From contig JAJFGS010000013.1 of the NCBI GenBank assembly GCA_021775995.1, positions 682,001 to 746,000 on the forward strand: a DNA stretch of 64,000 nt. Direction: 5' to 3'. Made by a program: the position numbers and the translations under genes. This document shows, piece after piece, positions 34,668 through 44,362 of the stretch. Origin of the DNA: Alphaproteobacteria bacterium (lineage in GTDB: Bacteria > Pseudomonadota > Alphaproteobacteria > Micavibrionales > Micavibrionaceae). Below the pieces are notes generated by a model. The model did not search any database. It saw only the letters and a list, made by a program, of their open reading frames with translations, and was not told where the DNA came from. Each line of letters begins with the position of its first letter. Position 1 is the first letter of the stretch.

Positions 34668-36683
34668 ATGTCCGATTTATTAAAACAGAGTAAAAATAGC
34701 AAAATTGAGACCTATGATGCCTCAGATATTGAGGTATTAGAGGGTCTCGAGCCCGTTCGGAAACGCCCAGGAATGTATATTGGTGGTACGGATGAGCGTG
34801 CGCTTCACCATTTAGTCGGCGAAATTCTTGATAATTCTATGGACGAAGCTGTAGCTGGACATGCCAATCGCATTGAAATCCACCTCCATGAAGATAATAG
34901 CATCACAATATCAGACAATGGTCGTGGTATCCCTGTAAATGAACATCCCAAATTTCCAGGAAAATCAGCTCTAGAAATTATTATGACTACGCTTCATTCC
35001 GGCGGAAAATTTAATGGTAAAAATTACGAGACCGCTGGTGGACTACATGGTGTTGGTATCTCTGTAGTTAACGCTCTTTCTGATAACATGTGGGTTGAAG
35101 TTGCCCGTGATAAACAATTGTTTAAGCAGAGTTTTTGCCGTGGCTTAGCAACCTCAAAATTAAAAAATATGGGAGCCGTTAATAATAGGCGCGGTACAAC
35201 CGTTTATTTTCATCCTGATCCAGAAATTTTTGGTGATAAAGCGGCGTTCAAACCTGCACGACTTTTTCAAATGGCACGATCAAAGGCTTATTTATTTCGT
35301 GGCGTTAAAATTAAATGGTCTTGCGATAAGCAATTAATAACCGATGGTGACAAAACAAAAAAAGAAGAAGTATTTCACTTTCCCAATGGGTTAGAAGACT
35401 TTCTTTTATTGTCACTCGAAGATCGTCCAACTATAACCCCCCGCCCCTTTGCTGGTCAAACTGACTTACCTGATAAGGAAGGTAAGGTTGAATTCGCCAT
35501 TGCATGGCCACAACGTGGAGAAGGCTTTATCCACTCCTATTGCAACACTATCCCTACACTTTTTGGCGGATCACATGAACAAGGATTACGCTCCGCGTTA
35601 CTGAGAGGTTTAAAAAACTATGGCGAAATGATTGGCAATAAAAAAGCAGGAATCATCACATCAGACGACATTTTAGGAGATGCTACCGCCCTGCTCTCAG
35701 TTTTCATTCGTGACCCACAATTTCAGGGACAAACAAAAGATAAGCTAGCTACGGCCGCTGCAACACGCTGGGTTGATGTTGCTATCAAGGATTATTTTGA
35801 TCACTGGCTTACTTCTGATCCAAGCTCCAGCAAACTCCTTTTAGATGCTGTTATTGAAACAGCAGAGCTACGCCAACGCCGCCGAGAAGAAAAAGCTACC
35901 CTAAGAAAATCTGCGACACGTAAATTACGCCTACCAGGAAAATTAGCAGATTGCTCTCGTAAGAGTTCGGATGATACTGAATTGTTTTTGGTTGAAGGAG
36001 ATTCAGCTGGAGGTTCTGCAAAACAAGGACGTTTGCGTGAAACACAAGCTATTTTACCATTACGAGGAAAAATTTTAAACGTTGTCAGCGCCTCACGCGA
36101 TAAAATTCGTGCCAATCAAGAAATTCAAGATTTAATCCAAGCAACGGGATGTTCCATTGGCAAGGATTTTGATATCACAAAACTGCGCTATGAACGAATT
36201 ATCATCATGACAGATGCGGATGTTGATGGTGCACATATTGCTGCACTTCTCATCACCTTCTTTTATTCTCAAATGCGCGGGCTCATAGAAAATGGGCATC
36301 TTTACCTAGCCCAACCACCGTTATACCGCCTAGTCAGCGGTAATTTAAGCGAATATGCACAAGATGATGTCCATAAAGATAAGTTGATGAAAACTGTCTT
36401 CAAAGGTAAAAAGAAAGTAGATGTCAGCCGCTTTAAGGGATTAGGAGAAATGCCTGCAGCACAACTAAAAGAGACAACGATGAACCCTAAATCCCGCGTA
36501 TTACTTCGTGTTACCTTACCTGAAGCGCGTAATCTAGCAGGCGGTATTTTAGAGGAAGAGGGCATGCCCCCCTCTTTAGCCGATGTCGATGAGCTAGTTG
36601 AACAACTAATGGGTAAAAATGCGGAAAGTAGATTTAACTTTATTCAAGATAATGCTGAATTTGTAGAAGACTTAGACATTTAA
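34668..36683 (+). CDS. parE: DNA topoisomerase IV subunit B
   Basis: ATPase subunit of the decatenating type II topoisomerase; 671 residues. The GHKL ATPase has EILDNSMDEAVAG (catalytic Glu/Asn), DNGRGIPV, and GGLHGVGISVVNALS. The transducer is in the middle, and the TOPRIM domain shows EGDSAGGSAKQGR and MTDADVDGAHI. EPVRKRPGMYIGGTDERALHHL, the short length, and the absence of the GyrB-type C-terminal insertion identify ParE rather than GyrB. The start at 34668 gives MSDLLKQSKNS. It is followed 17 nt later by a hypothetical envelope gene, probably co-transcribed. Confidence 0.95.
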   Translation: MSDLLKQSKNSKIETYDASDIEVLEGLEPVRKRPGMYIGGTDERALHHLVGEILDNSMDEAVAGHANRIEIHLHEDNSITISDNGRGIPVNEHPKFPGKSALEIIMTTLHSGGKFNGKNYETAGGLHGVGISVVNALSDNMWVEVARDKQLFKQSFCRGLATSKLKNMGAVNNRRGTTVYFHPDPEIFGDKAAFKPARLFQMARSKAYLFRGVKIKWSCDKQLITDGDKTKKEEVFHFPNGLEDFLLLSLEDRPTITPRPFAGQTDLPDKEGKVEFAIAWPQRGEGFIHSYCNTIPTLFGGSHEQGLRSALLRGLKNYGEMIGNKKAGIITSDDILGDATALLSVFIRDPQFQGQTKDKLATAAATRWVDVAIKDYFDHWLTSDPSSSKLLLDAVIETAELRQRRREEKATLRKSATRKLRLPGKLADCSRKSSDDTELFLVEGDSAGGSAKQGRLRETQAILPLRGKILNVVSASRDKIRANQEIQDLIQATGCSIGKDFDITKLRYERIIIMTDADVDGAHIAALLITFFYSQMRGLIENGHLYLAQPPLYRLVSGNLSEYAQDDVHKDKLMKTVFKGKKKVDVSRFKGLGEMPAAQLKETTMNPKSRVLLRVTLPEARNLAGGILEEEGMPPSLADVDELVEQLMGKNAESRFNFIQDNAEFVEDLDI

Positions 36684-36700
36684 ACAAGCTATACAAGAAC

Positions 36701-37918
36701 GTGAAAAAAATCCTCTTATTCTGCATTGCACTGATTATTATTCCATTTGTAATTACAAATTATATTCTTGTACCAAAATCCCTTAATAATATTCAAAGTT
36801 ATTTTAAAAACGCTGGGTTTAATAATGTTCAAATTAATAATTCCAAACTTCAATTAAAGGGGCTCAGTATTGAAAAAATAAGCCTTGATAAAGACGGTTT
36901 TAATACAGCTGATAACACTCAAGTAAAAATATTTTGGCCAACTTATATTTTTAATTCCAAGATCGAATCAATTGATATTAAAACTCTTCATATTTCAAGC
37001 ACGGCAAACAGCCCAAATGATATCTTAGGGTATCAGAAATCCTTCGATATCAGTGAGTTTAGCAAAATTAAAGCAGAAAATGTTTTAATTGATACAATAA
37101 TTTGGGATATAGCAACACCAAAGATCGCCTTACGCTTAGAGGGTAGCTTTAATTTAAAACAAGACGGTGATTTAAAAAATATAGACGCAAACTTAAATGC
37201 AGACCAGCATGAATTAAGCTTTAAGAGTCAATGGTCTGGTACAATACAGAATGATGGAAGTTATAGTATAGAGAGTGTTTTCAATGACCTTAATATAAAC
37301 ACCAATAGCTTTATATTAAAACGAGGCACTGGTTGGGCGACAGTTGAAAATAAATCTGAAGTGACAAACATTAACGCACAATTAGATGCGGGTAACGGTA
37401 ACATTCTCAACGTTCCAACAAAGAACATTAGTTTTCTTTTAAGCCAAGAAAATGATTACTATTCCGTTTTGCTACGTTCAAGCGCATCAGCTATTAAAGA
37501 TGTCAATCTATATGGTGATTTTAAATTCTCTAACAATATAAAAAATCAGGCCTTTGAGTTATTGCTGGAAATAAATAATCCTAATAAATTTGTAAATTAT
37601 TTAAAACAGGAAAATGTCTTAAAAAACTCTCCTAGTAATAACAATTACCCATCAAACAAGATTGGCATTGGATTACTCTATGAACCTGAAAAGCGGTTTG
37701 CCAATGGCCCCTTTCCTTTTTCTCTTAATGTTACAGAAAACGACAAAAATAATTTAACAGGAACCTTTTTGATATATCCAAGTAATTTGGATGTAAGAGG
37801 AACAGCGCAAGGGGAACAAGACATTATTTCCTTGCTACAAACATTATTTTATATCAATAAAGATGATGTTTCAGATGGAAATATTCGATTTGAAAAGAAC
37901 CTAAAGAATCTTTTATAA
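36701..37918 (+). CDS. Inner-membrane-anchored protein, AsmA/YdbH-like (unknown function)
   Basis: Not firmly recognised. It has 405 residues from a GTG at 36701. A single N-terminal hydrophobic helix (residues 3-25) would anchor it with the bulk in the periplasm. The rest alternates short beta strands with Asn/Asp-rich turns: VKIFWPTYIFNSKIESIDIKTL early on, then repeated strand pairs such as IDANLNADQHELSFKSQW. This fits the beta-taco groove of AsmA/YdbH-type lipid-transfer proteins, but it is half the length of YdbH. Codon use is strongly AT-rich. It is 17 nt after parE and ends 10 nt from a convergent gene. Confidence 0.5.
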   Translation: MKKILLFCIALIIIPFVITNYILVPKSLNNIQSYFKNAGFNNVQINNSKLQLKGLSIEKISLDKDGFNTADNTQVKIFWPTYIFNSKIESIDIKTLHISSTANSPNDILGYQKSFDISEFSKIKAENVLIDTIIWDIATPKIALRLEGSFNLKQDGDLKNIDANLNADQHELSFKSQWSGTIQNDGSYSIESVFNDLNINTNSFILKRGTGWATVENKSEVTNINAQLDAGNGNILNVPTKNISFLLSQENDYYSVLLRSSASAIKDVNLYGDFKFSNNIKNQAFELLLEINNPNKFVNYLKQENVLKNSPSNNNYPSNKIGIGLLYEPEKRFANGPFPFSLNVTENDKNNLTGTFLIYPSNLDVRGTAQGEQDIISLLQTLFYINKDDVSDGNIRFEKNLKNLL

Positions 37919-37928
37919 TCTAAAATAT

Positions 37929-38651
37929 TTAAGGGTAAGAACAAGAGTCATACACAACCTTTGCAAATGACCTAGCCCCTTTTTCAATCGTAAAACGATA
38001 CTCACGATTACCAACAACCGTGGAATAACGTAATGGTAAGACCCCTTTTTTGACTTCCCTTTTATCACCATTCATAAAAAAGACCTCAACACGCTTAGAT
38101 GGATCATACCATGCCTCTGGCAAACCACTTATGTTTCTAGCTGATACGCCGCTCCCACCAACTTTAATTTTACCATCTGCGACACTCGCCAAACTTTCTG
38201 GCCCTGAATAGGCTGGTGTATTAATAACAAACCGCTTTGTTTCTGCTTCTGTGCAACCTGACGGAGGTCTTACTGAACGTATAACGAATGATAGTCTTTC
38301 AGCATCCATCCCTTGTTTAAGTTGCTCTCTTACCAACGTCACCAAATCTTGCATAGGGCCTGCTGGAATAATGCTTTCCACCTCTTCTTGCAATTGCCCA
38401 TATCTTGTATTCGCCGTCTGTGCCGTTGCGCTAAGCTCTGTAACTTGATCCTGCAATGCACTTCGTTCTTTTTCGAGTGCTTCAACCTCATCCTTTAAAG
38501 TAATTAAATGTTCTGCACCATATTGCTTGCCTAACCAAAAGCCCAAAAGCATAGAAAGCAAGATAACCGCCAAAACACCCAAAGCACTTGCAATACGTTG
38601 TGCGTTTCGCTCTTTATACCTCGTATGTGGATTGTAATTGTTAATAGGCAT
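37929..38651 (-). CDS. Membrane-anchored coiled-coil protein of unknown function
   Basis: A 240-residue bitopic protein. It has a basic cytoplasmic N terminus (residues 1-20), one membrane helix (about 22-42, SALGVLAVILLSMLLGFWLG), a coiled coil (about 50-95, VEALEKERSALQDQVTELSA), then a mixed periplasmic domain. That domain contains PPSGCTEAETKRFVINT and ends VVYDSCSYP, two Cys that may pair. GSGVSARNISGLPEAWYDP and DGKIKVGGSG suggest beta turns. The layout resembles DUF6776-type periplasmic proteins but I cannot assign it. It follows the SLC13-type permease gene by 3 nt and is surely in its operon. Confidence 0.6.
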   Translation of the reverse strand: MPINNYNPHTRYKERNAQRIASALGVLAVILLSMLLGFWLGKQYGAEHLITLKDEVEALEKERSALQDQVTELSATAQTANTRYGQLQEEVESIIPAGPMQDLVTLVREQLKQGMDAERLSFVIRSVRPPSGCTEAETKRFVINTPAYSGPESLASVADGKIKVGGSGVSARNISGLPEAWYDPSKRVEVFFMNGDKREVKKGVLPLRYSTVVGNREYRFTIEKGARSFAKVVYDSCSYP

Positions 38652-38654
38652 TTT

Positions 38655-40532
38655 TTATAATCCGTAATAAAATTTTGCAAGGCAAATATAGGCAATCCAA
38701 ATTACCAAAACAAGAGGGATACCCGCAATCATAAAGTCACGAAAACGATAATGTCCTGGCCCCATAACAAGTAAATTAGTTTGATACCCTATAGGCGAAG
38801 CAAAGGAACAATTTGCGGCGAATATAACAGCTATTGCAAAAATAACAGGATCTACGCCTAGATTGATTCCCATACTCATAGCAATTGGCGTGAACAAAAT
38901 AGCGCAAGCATTGTTAGACAAAATATTAGTACAGAAGGCCACAATAATAAATAACAAGGCCAACATGTATATAGGTTCATCAGAAAACGGTGCTTTTAAC
39001 ATCATATCCGCAATAAATTGCGTTCCCCCTGTAGCTTGCATAGCCGTCCCTAAAGCAAGCATGGCCCCAACAAGAAAAAGAATTTTTCGGTCGATAGCTC
39101 GTGTTGCCTGGCGAATATTTAAACATCCTGTCGCAATTAACAAAACAGCACCGCTAATAGCTGCAACAGCAATAGATAACACCCCTGAAGACGCCAGCAA
39201 TATTGTAATAACAAAAATAAAAGCGGCAAGTGGTGCTTTCTTAGGAATGGGTAATTCTGTTTTTGAGCCAGATAAGACTGTTACGTCAGTTTGATCTTGT
39301 CCACGCATATTATTAATAGAGCCTTGTGCCCCTGCAACGAGAAGAACATCCCCTGGCTCCAGCCGAATACGTCCCATACTACGTCTAACAACACGCGCTC
39401 GACGCTGAATTCCTAAAACAACAATATTAAATTGTCTTTGAAAACCAACCCTATCAATTGTCATGTCAACAAATCTTGAGGCAGGTGGTATCATCAGTTC
39501 TGCTAAAATACGCGTCTCAGAAACAGTATCATCTAAATCTTGAAGACCTTTTTTATCATCATCATCATTATCTTCCATAATTTTTACCTCTTCATCAGAA
39601 AGTAAAAATCCTGGAAATTTTGAAAGCAGAGCAGCTAAAGAATTGCGTGTTGCGGCAACAATCATGATGTCACCTTGTTCGATTTGATATCCCTCAAAAG
39701 GCGGCAAGATCAAATGCCCTCGCCTTTGTATTAGTCGTACATCAACATCTGGAAGGGCTGGAAACACGCCACCAGAAAACTCCATACCAACAAGAACGCT
39801 ATCAGCCGTCACATCAAGTTCAGCGATAAATTCTTTCTTTCCACCTTCAAGTTTTTGCTTTAATGACCGTCTATCAGGAACAAGAAACGGTAGAATAAGA
39901 ACGAGATAAACCAAACCAACGCATGCCAAAATCATACCCGGTATAAGGAAATCAAAAAACCCTAATGGCTCATAACCCAATTCAACCATTGTACTTGAAA
40001 CAAGTAAGTTGGTCGAAGACCCCACCAACGTTGTCATTCCCCCTAGAATAGCCGCATAGCTTAACGGCATCATAATTTTACTCTCCGAAATCCCTGCAGA
40101 AATCCCGATAGCTTGAATAAGGGGAATAGTTAAGATGACAAGGGGAGTATTATTTAAGAAAGCACTAAAAACCAGCACAAAAATTAGAATAAAAAAGATA
40201 GCCATGCGCGCTGGCACACGTTTGTTATTTACAAAAACCTTAACCAACACACGAAGCGCGTCTGTTCGAATAATCGCCTGCCCCATAACCAGCAAAGCAA
40301 GTACTGCAAGCAACGCTGGATTTGCAAACCCCGATAATAAATCAGAGGCATCAAGTTGATTACGTCCATTAGCATCCGGCAAAGGAAAGAGTTGTCCGAA
40401 TAATAACAAAGATGTCAGAATAACAACACTCGTTGCCTCTAAGGGTAATTTTTCACGGGCAAAAAGATAAACAGCTACTGCTGTTAAAATTAATACGAAC
40501 CACATGTGAAAATTTGCATCTATAATTGGCAT
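38655..40532 (-). CDS. SLC13/DASS-family anion permease with RCK_C domains
   Basis: Inner-membrane symporter-type permease, 625 residues. N-terminal helices include LNNTPLVILTIPLIQAIG and LGGMTTLVGSSTNLLVSS, the Ser-Asn-Thr hairpin that binds anion and Na+. A large cytoplasmic insert (about 220-410) holds two TrkA-C/RCK_C-like domains (VLVGMEFSGGVFPALPDVDV and FVDMTIDRVGFQRQFNIVVL, each ending GDxxLV/A). The second half repeats the transport hairpin (NILSNNACAILFTPIA and FAANCSFASPIGYQTN). Homologues carry sulfate, dicarboxylates or similar anions; the substrate is not determinable here. It is 17 nt from lptD and 3 nt from the coiled-coil gene. Confidence 0.88.
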   Translation of the reverse strand: MPIIDANFHMWFVLILTAVAVYLFAREKLPLEATSVVILTSLLLFGQLFPLPDANGRNQLDASDLLSGFANPALLAVLALLVMGQAIIRTDALRVLVKVFVNNKRVPARMAIFFILIFVLVFSAFLNNTPLVILTIPLIQAIGISAGISESKIMMPLSYAAILGGMTTLVGSSTNLLVSSTMVELGYEPLGFFDFLIPGMILACVGLVYLVLILPFLVPDRRSLKQKLEGGKKEFIAELDVTADSVLVGMEFSGGVFPALPDVDVRLIQRRGHLILPPFEGYQIEQGDIMIVAATRNSLAALLSKFPGFLLSDEEVKIMEDNDDDDKKGLQDLDDTVSETRILAELMIPPASRFVDMTIDRVGFQRQFNIVVLGIQRRARVVRRSMGRIRLEPGDVLLVAGAQGSINNMRGQDQTDVTVLSGSKTELPIPKKAPLAAFIFVITILLASSGVLSIAVAAISGAVLLIATGCLNIRQATRAIDRKILFLVGAMLALGTAMQATGGTQFIADMMLKAPFSDEPIYMLALLFIIVAFCTNILSNNACAILFTPIAMSMGINLGVDPVIFAIAVIFAANCSFASPIGYQTNLLVMGPGHYRFRDFMIAGIPLVLVIWIAYICLAKFYYGL

Positions 40533-40549
40533 GTTACTTCTTTTTCTTA

Positions 40550-42919
40550 TTAATTCTCTTCAGAACCAATCGAGACATCAGCAGATGTTTCAAATGAACC
40601 TAGATTTTTTAACCCCAACCTAACCATTATTTCAGTACCACTGTCGCCGGATGAATCTCTTGTCAATGTGCGTTGGCCAGAAATAAGGAAGTTAACGCAT
40701 TGTCCTTCATAGTCCAAGCCATATCTGGCATATCTTAACCCCTCACTTTCATCTGCCAAATCATATTGCATACTACTAACAACACTCCACTTATCATTAA
40801 ATCTGTAACGCCCACCCAACATAATTTGTTCACGACTCGTATCCAAATCTGTCCCCTGCAAAGCATTGGCATAAAAATAGCGAGTGCTCAAAGACACCTT
40901 ACCTATTGTGCTCGAAGCATCAACCTCATGACGTTGTGAAGATAAATCAGCATTTTCAAGCTGCATACCATAATTTAATTGCAGCGCACTTCCTGCAGCA
41001 ACAGAAACGTTACCAACAAAGTCAGATTTTTGTTCCGACAAACCAGAACCTTGCGGAAATGGATTATCATTTTTGTCAAACCTATAGCTTTGCCCAAAGA
41101 AAACTTCGCCTCTATACCCATTATCAGCATATAAACCTGTGCGCACACCATAGGTAGTTGATGCTTCATCTTCAATACGATCATAGCCTGGAAACCTATT
41201 AGCGTTAAACAAATTGGTCATATCTATAGATACATCTTGGGAATCTTCATTTGGAATATCATCATTGTCATGAAGATTTGTTCCAGTAGTAAGCGCTAGA
41301 ATTGGTTCAACAACAAGTTCTGTTTTTTCAAAACTTTTAGAAACAGGATAGCTACTTTTCAAATGCGCCTGTGTAAAGCCACGAACTGCCGAAGAAGAAG
41401 GGTTTCGTTGATTTACAGAAGATGCTAAGTCACGATCCTCTACTTGATATGTATCACCACGCGCTATGACATCAAGCGTGTTTACCAAACCAATATTACT
41501 GACATGGCGTCGTTGCCATCCTGCTTCCACGGACGCTCGGTTCATATCTTGTCCACCACCATCTCTCTGTAACCCTAATAATGATGATTCCAAACTCCAA
41601 CGTCCACCAAGCGTACCATTAGGTTTACCCAAAAACCTGGCATAAAGTTCAGGCAAAACATTAGGTTGGTCATCACGGCGATCACTTATGCGTAAATCTT
41701 TAAAATTAATTGCTCGCGCATTAGCATAGTTACGATCCGAAAACCGCTCCAAATAAACTGTATTTTCTAATATGTCTTCATTAGAAAGATTATATTGGCG
41801 CAAATATTGTTCATCACTAACAAGTTTGAAATTTGTCCCCGCACGCCATTTGTCATTTATGTCCCATAACCCCTCTACAAATAAATGACCGCGTGCCTCT
41901 TCGTCTACAACCACATCCCGTTCATTAACAAAATCAGTACGACTGGAATAAGTAGCACCGCCGTTTGTTGTTATTACTGCATTTTCAAAACGTTGACGAT
42001 ATTCGCCAGTAACTAGAGGGACTTCTTCCGTATAAGCATTTACACCTATTGTTGCATCTTTATCTGGTGCTATATCCCAATAATATTCTTGGCTATAATT
42101 AGCCCCCAACTGACTGTCAAAGCCAATGGAAGGGATTAAAAAACCACTTTTTCTCTTGATAGAGCCATCAGGATGAGAAAAATAAGGAACATAAGCAACA
42201 GGCAACCCCGCAACTTCGAAAGTCGCATCATCATAAGAAATACGATGTTCATCTTTATGGTGAGTAACGTTTTTAGCCTTAATTTGCCATATGGGGGACT
42301 TTGATGGATCTTCTTCACATACTTCGCAAGCAGTATATGTCGCTTTATGCATGATAACTTTTAAATCAGCAATTTTATCAGCTTTTTCAGCAGAAAAACG
42401 TGAGCCATCAGCCAGAACCCCGCTGAGCCCCTGTATAAAACCATCTTTCATTTTGTCTTTTAATTCAACAGTTTCTGCAAAATAAACATCACCTGTCGTT
42501 TCATTCAACACGACATTACCAATCGCTTGAACGTTATCCTTATTCAAATCATAGGTGATTTTCTTGGCTCGAAGAATACGACCTGCTTGCACCAGCTCAA
42601 CATTACCAATCGCACTCACAATGGCGTTATCTTCGTCATACTCAACTTGGTCAGCCAAAAGATCAACCATGTCTTCAGCATTGACGATTTGATCCGTAAC
42701 AGTTGGCTCCTCTAGGATAATCTCTTGATTTTCAAGGCTTTCCTTTTCTAAAAAAACAGGTATTTCGGTTTTAGAAGTATCGGGATATGAAATATACGGC
42801 TTATTAAAGAGAAGATATTTACCACTATCCCCTACATTATTGGCTACAGCATAACCAACAAAGCTTACGCAAAAGCAGCAAGTCAAAAAAGTGCCAACTA
42901 TGAGCCTTTTTTTTAAAAT
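40550..42919 (-). CDS. lptD: LPS-assembly protein LptD
   Basis: Outer-membrane beta-barrel that inserts LPS into the outer leaflet with LptE. About 790 residues: signal peptide, LptA-like jellyroll (about 65-180: LADQVEYDEDNAIVSAIGNV, DNVQAIGNVVLNETTGDVYF), the conserved WQIKAKNVTHHKDEHRISY and PVAYVPYFSHPDGSIKRKSG blocks, then a large barrel. Two Cys lie in YTACEVCEED. There is no ATG. The nearest TTG/GTG (42934/42931) overlap or precede the strong GGAGG (42925-42929). Only ATT at 42919 has correct 5-nt spacing and yields a clean signal peptide (ILKKRLIVGTFLTCC), so that start is annotated. The usual surA-pdxA-ksgA genes do not follow. Confidence 0.93.
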   Translation of the reverse strand: MLKKRLIVGTFLTCCFCVSFVGYAVANNVGDSGKYLLFNKPYISYPDTSKTEIPVFLEKESLENQEIILEEPTVTDQIVNAEDMVDLLADQVEYDEDNAIVSAIGNVELVQAGRILRAKKITYDLNKDNVQAIGNVVLNETTGDVYFAETVELKDKMKDGFIQGLSGVLADGSRFSAEKADKIADLKVIMHKATYTACEVCEEDPSKSPIWQIKAKNVTHHKDEHRISYDDATFEVAGLPVAYVPYFSHPDGSIKRKSGFLIPSIGFDSQLGANYSQEYYWDIAPDKDATIGVNAYTEEVPLVTGEYRQRFENAVITTNGGATYSSRTDFVNERDVVVDEEARGHLFVEGLWDINDKWRAGTNFKLVSDEQYLRQYNLSNEDILENTVYLERFSDRNYANARAINFKDLRISDRRDDQPNVLPELYARFLGKPNGTLGGRWSLESSLLGLQRDGGGQDMNRASVEAGWQRRHVSNIGLVNTLDVIARGDTYQVEDRDLASSVNQRNPSSSAVRGFTQAHLKSSYPVSKSFEKTELVVEPILALTTGTNLHDNDDIPNEDSQDVSIDMTNLFNANRFPGYDRIEDEASTTYGVRTGLYADNGYRGEVFFGQSYRFDKNDNPFPQGSGLSEQKSDFVGNVSVAAGSALQLNYGMQLENADLSSQRHEVDASSTIGKVSLSTRYFYANALQGTDLDTSREQIMLGGRYRFNDKWSVVSSMQYDLADESEGLRYARYGLDYEGQCVNFLISGQRTLTRDSSGDSGTEIMVRLGLKNLGSFETSADVSIGSEEN

Positions 42920-42924
42920 TACTT

Positions 42925-42929
42925 CCTCC
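42925..42929 (-). promoter_or_regulatory. Strong ribosome-binding site implying an ATT start for lptD
   Basis: GGAGG on the minus strand, 5 nt before ATT (42919-42917). The annotatable TTG and GTG codons lie upstream of it and have no ribosome-binding site of their own. Confidence 0.55.
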
Positions 42930-43026
42930 ACCAAAGATAAAAATTAGAATTAAAAAATAACCCGTAAACCATTAGAAAAACTCAAATTTAAGGTTTTTTA
43001 CAAGGTGTTGATGTTAGCAGAAATGA

Positions 43027-44334
43027 CTATTTTAAGAAAGAAGGTATATCATCCCCAAAGCCTTGTGCATCGTCATATTCGTTGGAAGAATTTGGATCAT
43101 TATATTTTTTTTGAGATGCTTTTTCTTTAACCTTCGAAGGCTTCACCGCCTTATCAGTTTGCGTCTTTTTTTCTGGTGTTTTTTGTGGTGATTTAGAAGA
43201 TGAAGATGAGGGTGTTTTTTGTTTTAAATCAACAGGATCAAACTCTTTTTTAATCAATTGCTGTATAGCGCTTAGGAACTTTTCATCACGAGCCGTTGTC
43301 ATCATCCATGCTCGGCCCGTATTACCAGCACGACCCGTTCGCCCAATCCTATGGACATAATCATCAGGAGTCATAGGTACATCATAATTAAAAACATGGG
43401 ATACATTATTAACATCAATGCCCCGTGCTGCCACATCACTACAAACCAGTAATTTGATCTTATCGTCTTTAAACTTCTGCAATGTCTCTGTTCGCTTACT
43501 TTGCGCCATATCACCATGAAGTGGTTCTGCTTCATATCCTTTGCCTTTTAACCATTTAGCAACAATATCGACATCTTTTTTACGATTACAGAATATAAAA
43601 GCATTTCTAACATCTTCCCGCTTCAGAATAATATCTAATGTGTTATTTTTATCTTTAGGACTCACATGGACCAAAAATTGTTCTACAGTTTCTGCTGGAG
43701 ATGCAGCAGCGGCAACAGAAACTTCTTTCGGATTGCTTAAAAACTTTTCTGTCAGTTTTTTAATTTCTGGTGGCATTGTTGCAGAAAATAAAAGCGTCTG
43801 ACGCATAGGTGGTATCAAAGACACAATTTTTTCAATGTCGGGAATAAACCCCATATCCATCATGCGGTCAGCTTCATCAATCACTAAAATTTTTATATCA
43901 TTGAGAAGAATATGCCCACGCTCAAAAAGATCTAAAAGACGGCCTGGTGTTGCAATTAAAACATCAACCCCCTGTTCTAGAAGTTTCATCTGCTCACCCA
44001 TAGACTCCCCACCAACAAGAAGAGCCTTATTAAGCTTATGATATTTACCGTAAACTTCAAAATTCTCGGCCACCTGCGCAGCCAACTCCCGTGTCGGCTC
44101 TAATACCAAAGAACGGGGCATGCGCATTTTTGCACGCCCTCCGCTTAAAGCATCAATCATAGGAAGTGTAAAACTTGCTGTCTTTCCTGTTCCCGTTTGC
44201 GCCAGCCCAACAACATCACGTGTCATTTGAATAGCAGGAATAGCTTTGGCCTGTATGGGAGTAGGTTCTTTATATCCACGCTCATTAACAGCTTTTAATG
44301 TTTCCGGACTTAATCCAAGATCTTCAAATGTCAT
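43027..44334 (-). CDS. rhlE: DEAD-box RNA helicase, RhlE type
   Basis: ATP-dependent RNA helicase of 435 residues. The Q motif is FEDLGLSPETLKAVNERGYKEPTPIQ, motif I is GLAQTGTGKTASF, Ia is LEPTRELAAQV, II is VIDEADRMMDMGF, III is LLFSATMP, and V/VI are CSDVAARGIDVNNV and YVHRIGRTGRAGNTG. The tail after residue 375 is Lys/Ser/Pro-rich and disordered, as in RhlE. Such helicases act in ribosome assembly and RNA decay. It is monocistronic, with 90 nt of non-coding sequence between it and lptD. Confidence 0.95.
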   Translation of the reverse strand: MTFEDLGLSPETLKAVNERGYKEPTPIQAKAIPAIQMTRDVVGLAQTGTGKTASFTLPMIDALSGGRAKMRMPRSLVLEPTRELAAQVAENFEVYGKYHKLNKALLVGGESMGEQMKLLEQGVDVLIATPGRLLDLFERGHILLNDIKILVIDEADRMMDMGFIPDIEKIVSLIPPMRQTLLFSATMPPEIKKLTEKFLSNPKEVSVAAAASPAETVEQFLVHVSPKDKNNTLDIILKREDVRNAFIFCNRKKDVDIVAKWLKGKGYEAEPLHGDMAQSKRTETLQKFKDDKIKLLVCSDVAARGIDVNNVSHVFNYDVPMTPDDYVHRIGRTGRAGNTGRAWMMTTARDEKFLSAIQQLIKKEFDPVDLKQKTPSSSSSKSPQKTPEKKTQTDKAVKPSKVKEKASQKKYNDPNSSNEYDDAQGFGDDIPSFLK

Positions 44335-44362
44335 AAAATGTCTTTTTTAATTTTTGATGTTT

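Noticed and set aside
34668-36683. Possible gyrB instead of parE
   Set aside because: The 671-residue length, the lack of the GyrB insertion and the EPVRKRPGMYIGGTDERAL start fit ParE better.
38863-39294. 143-residue plus-strand open frame opposite the SLC13 permease
   Set aside because: Lies wholly opposite a conserved membrane-protein gene and shows no signal of its own.
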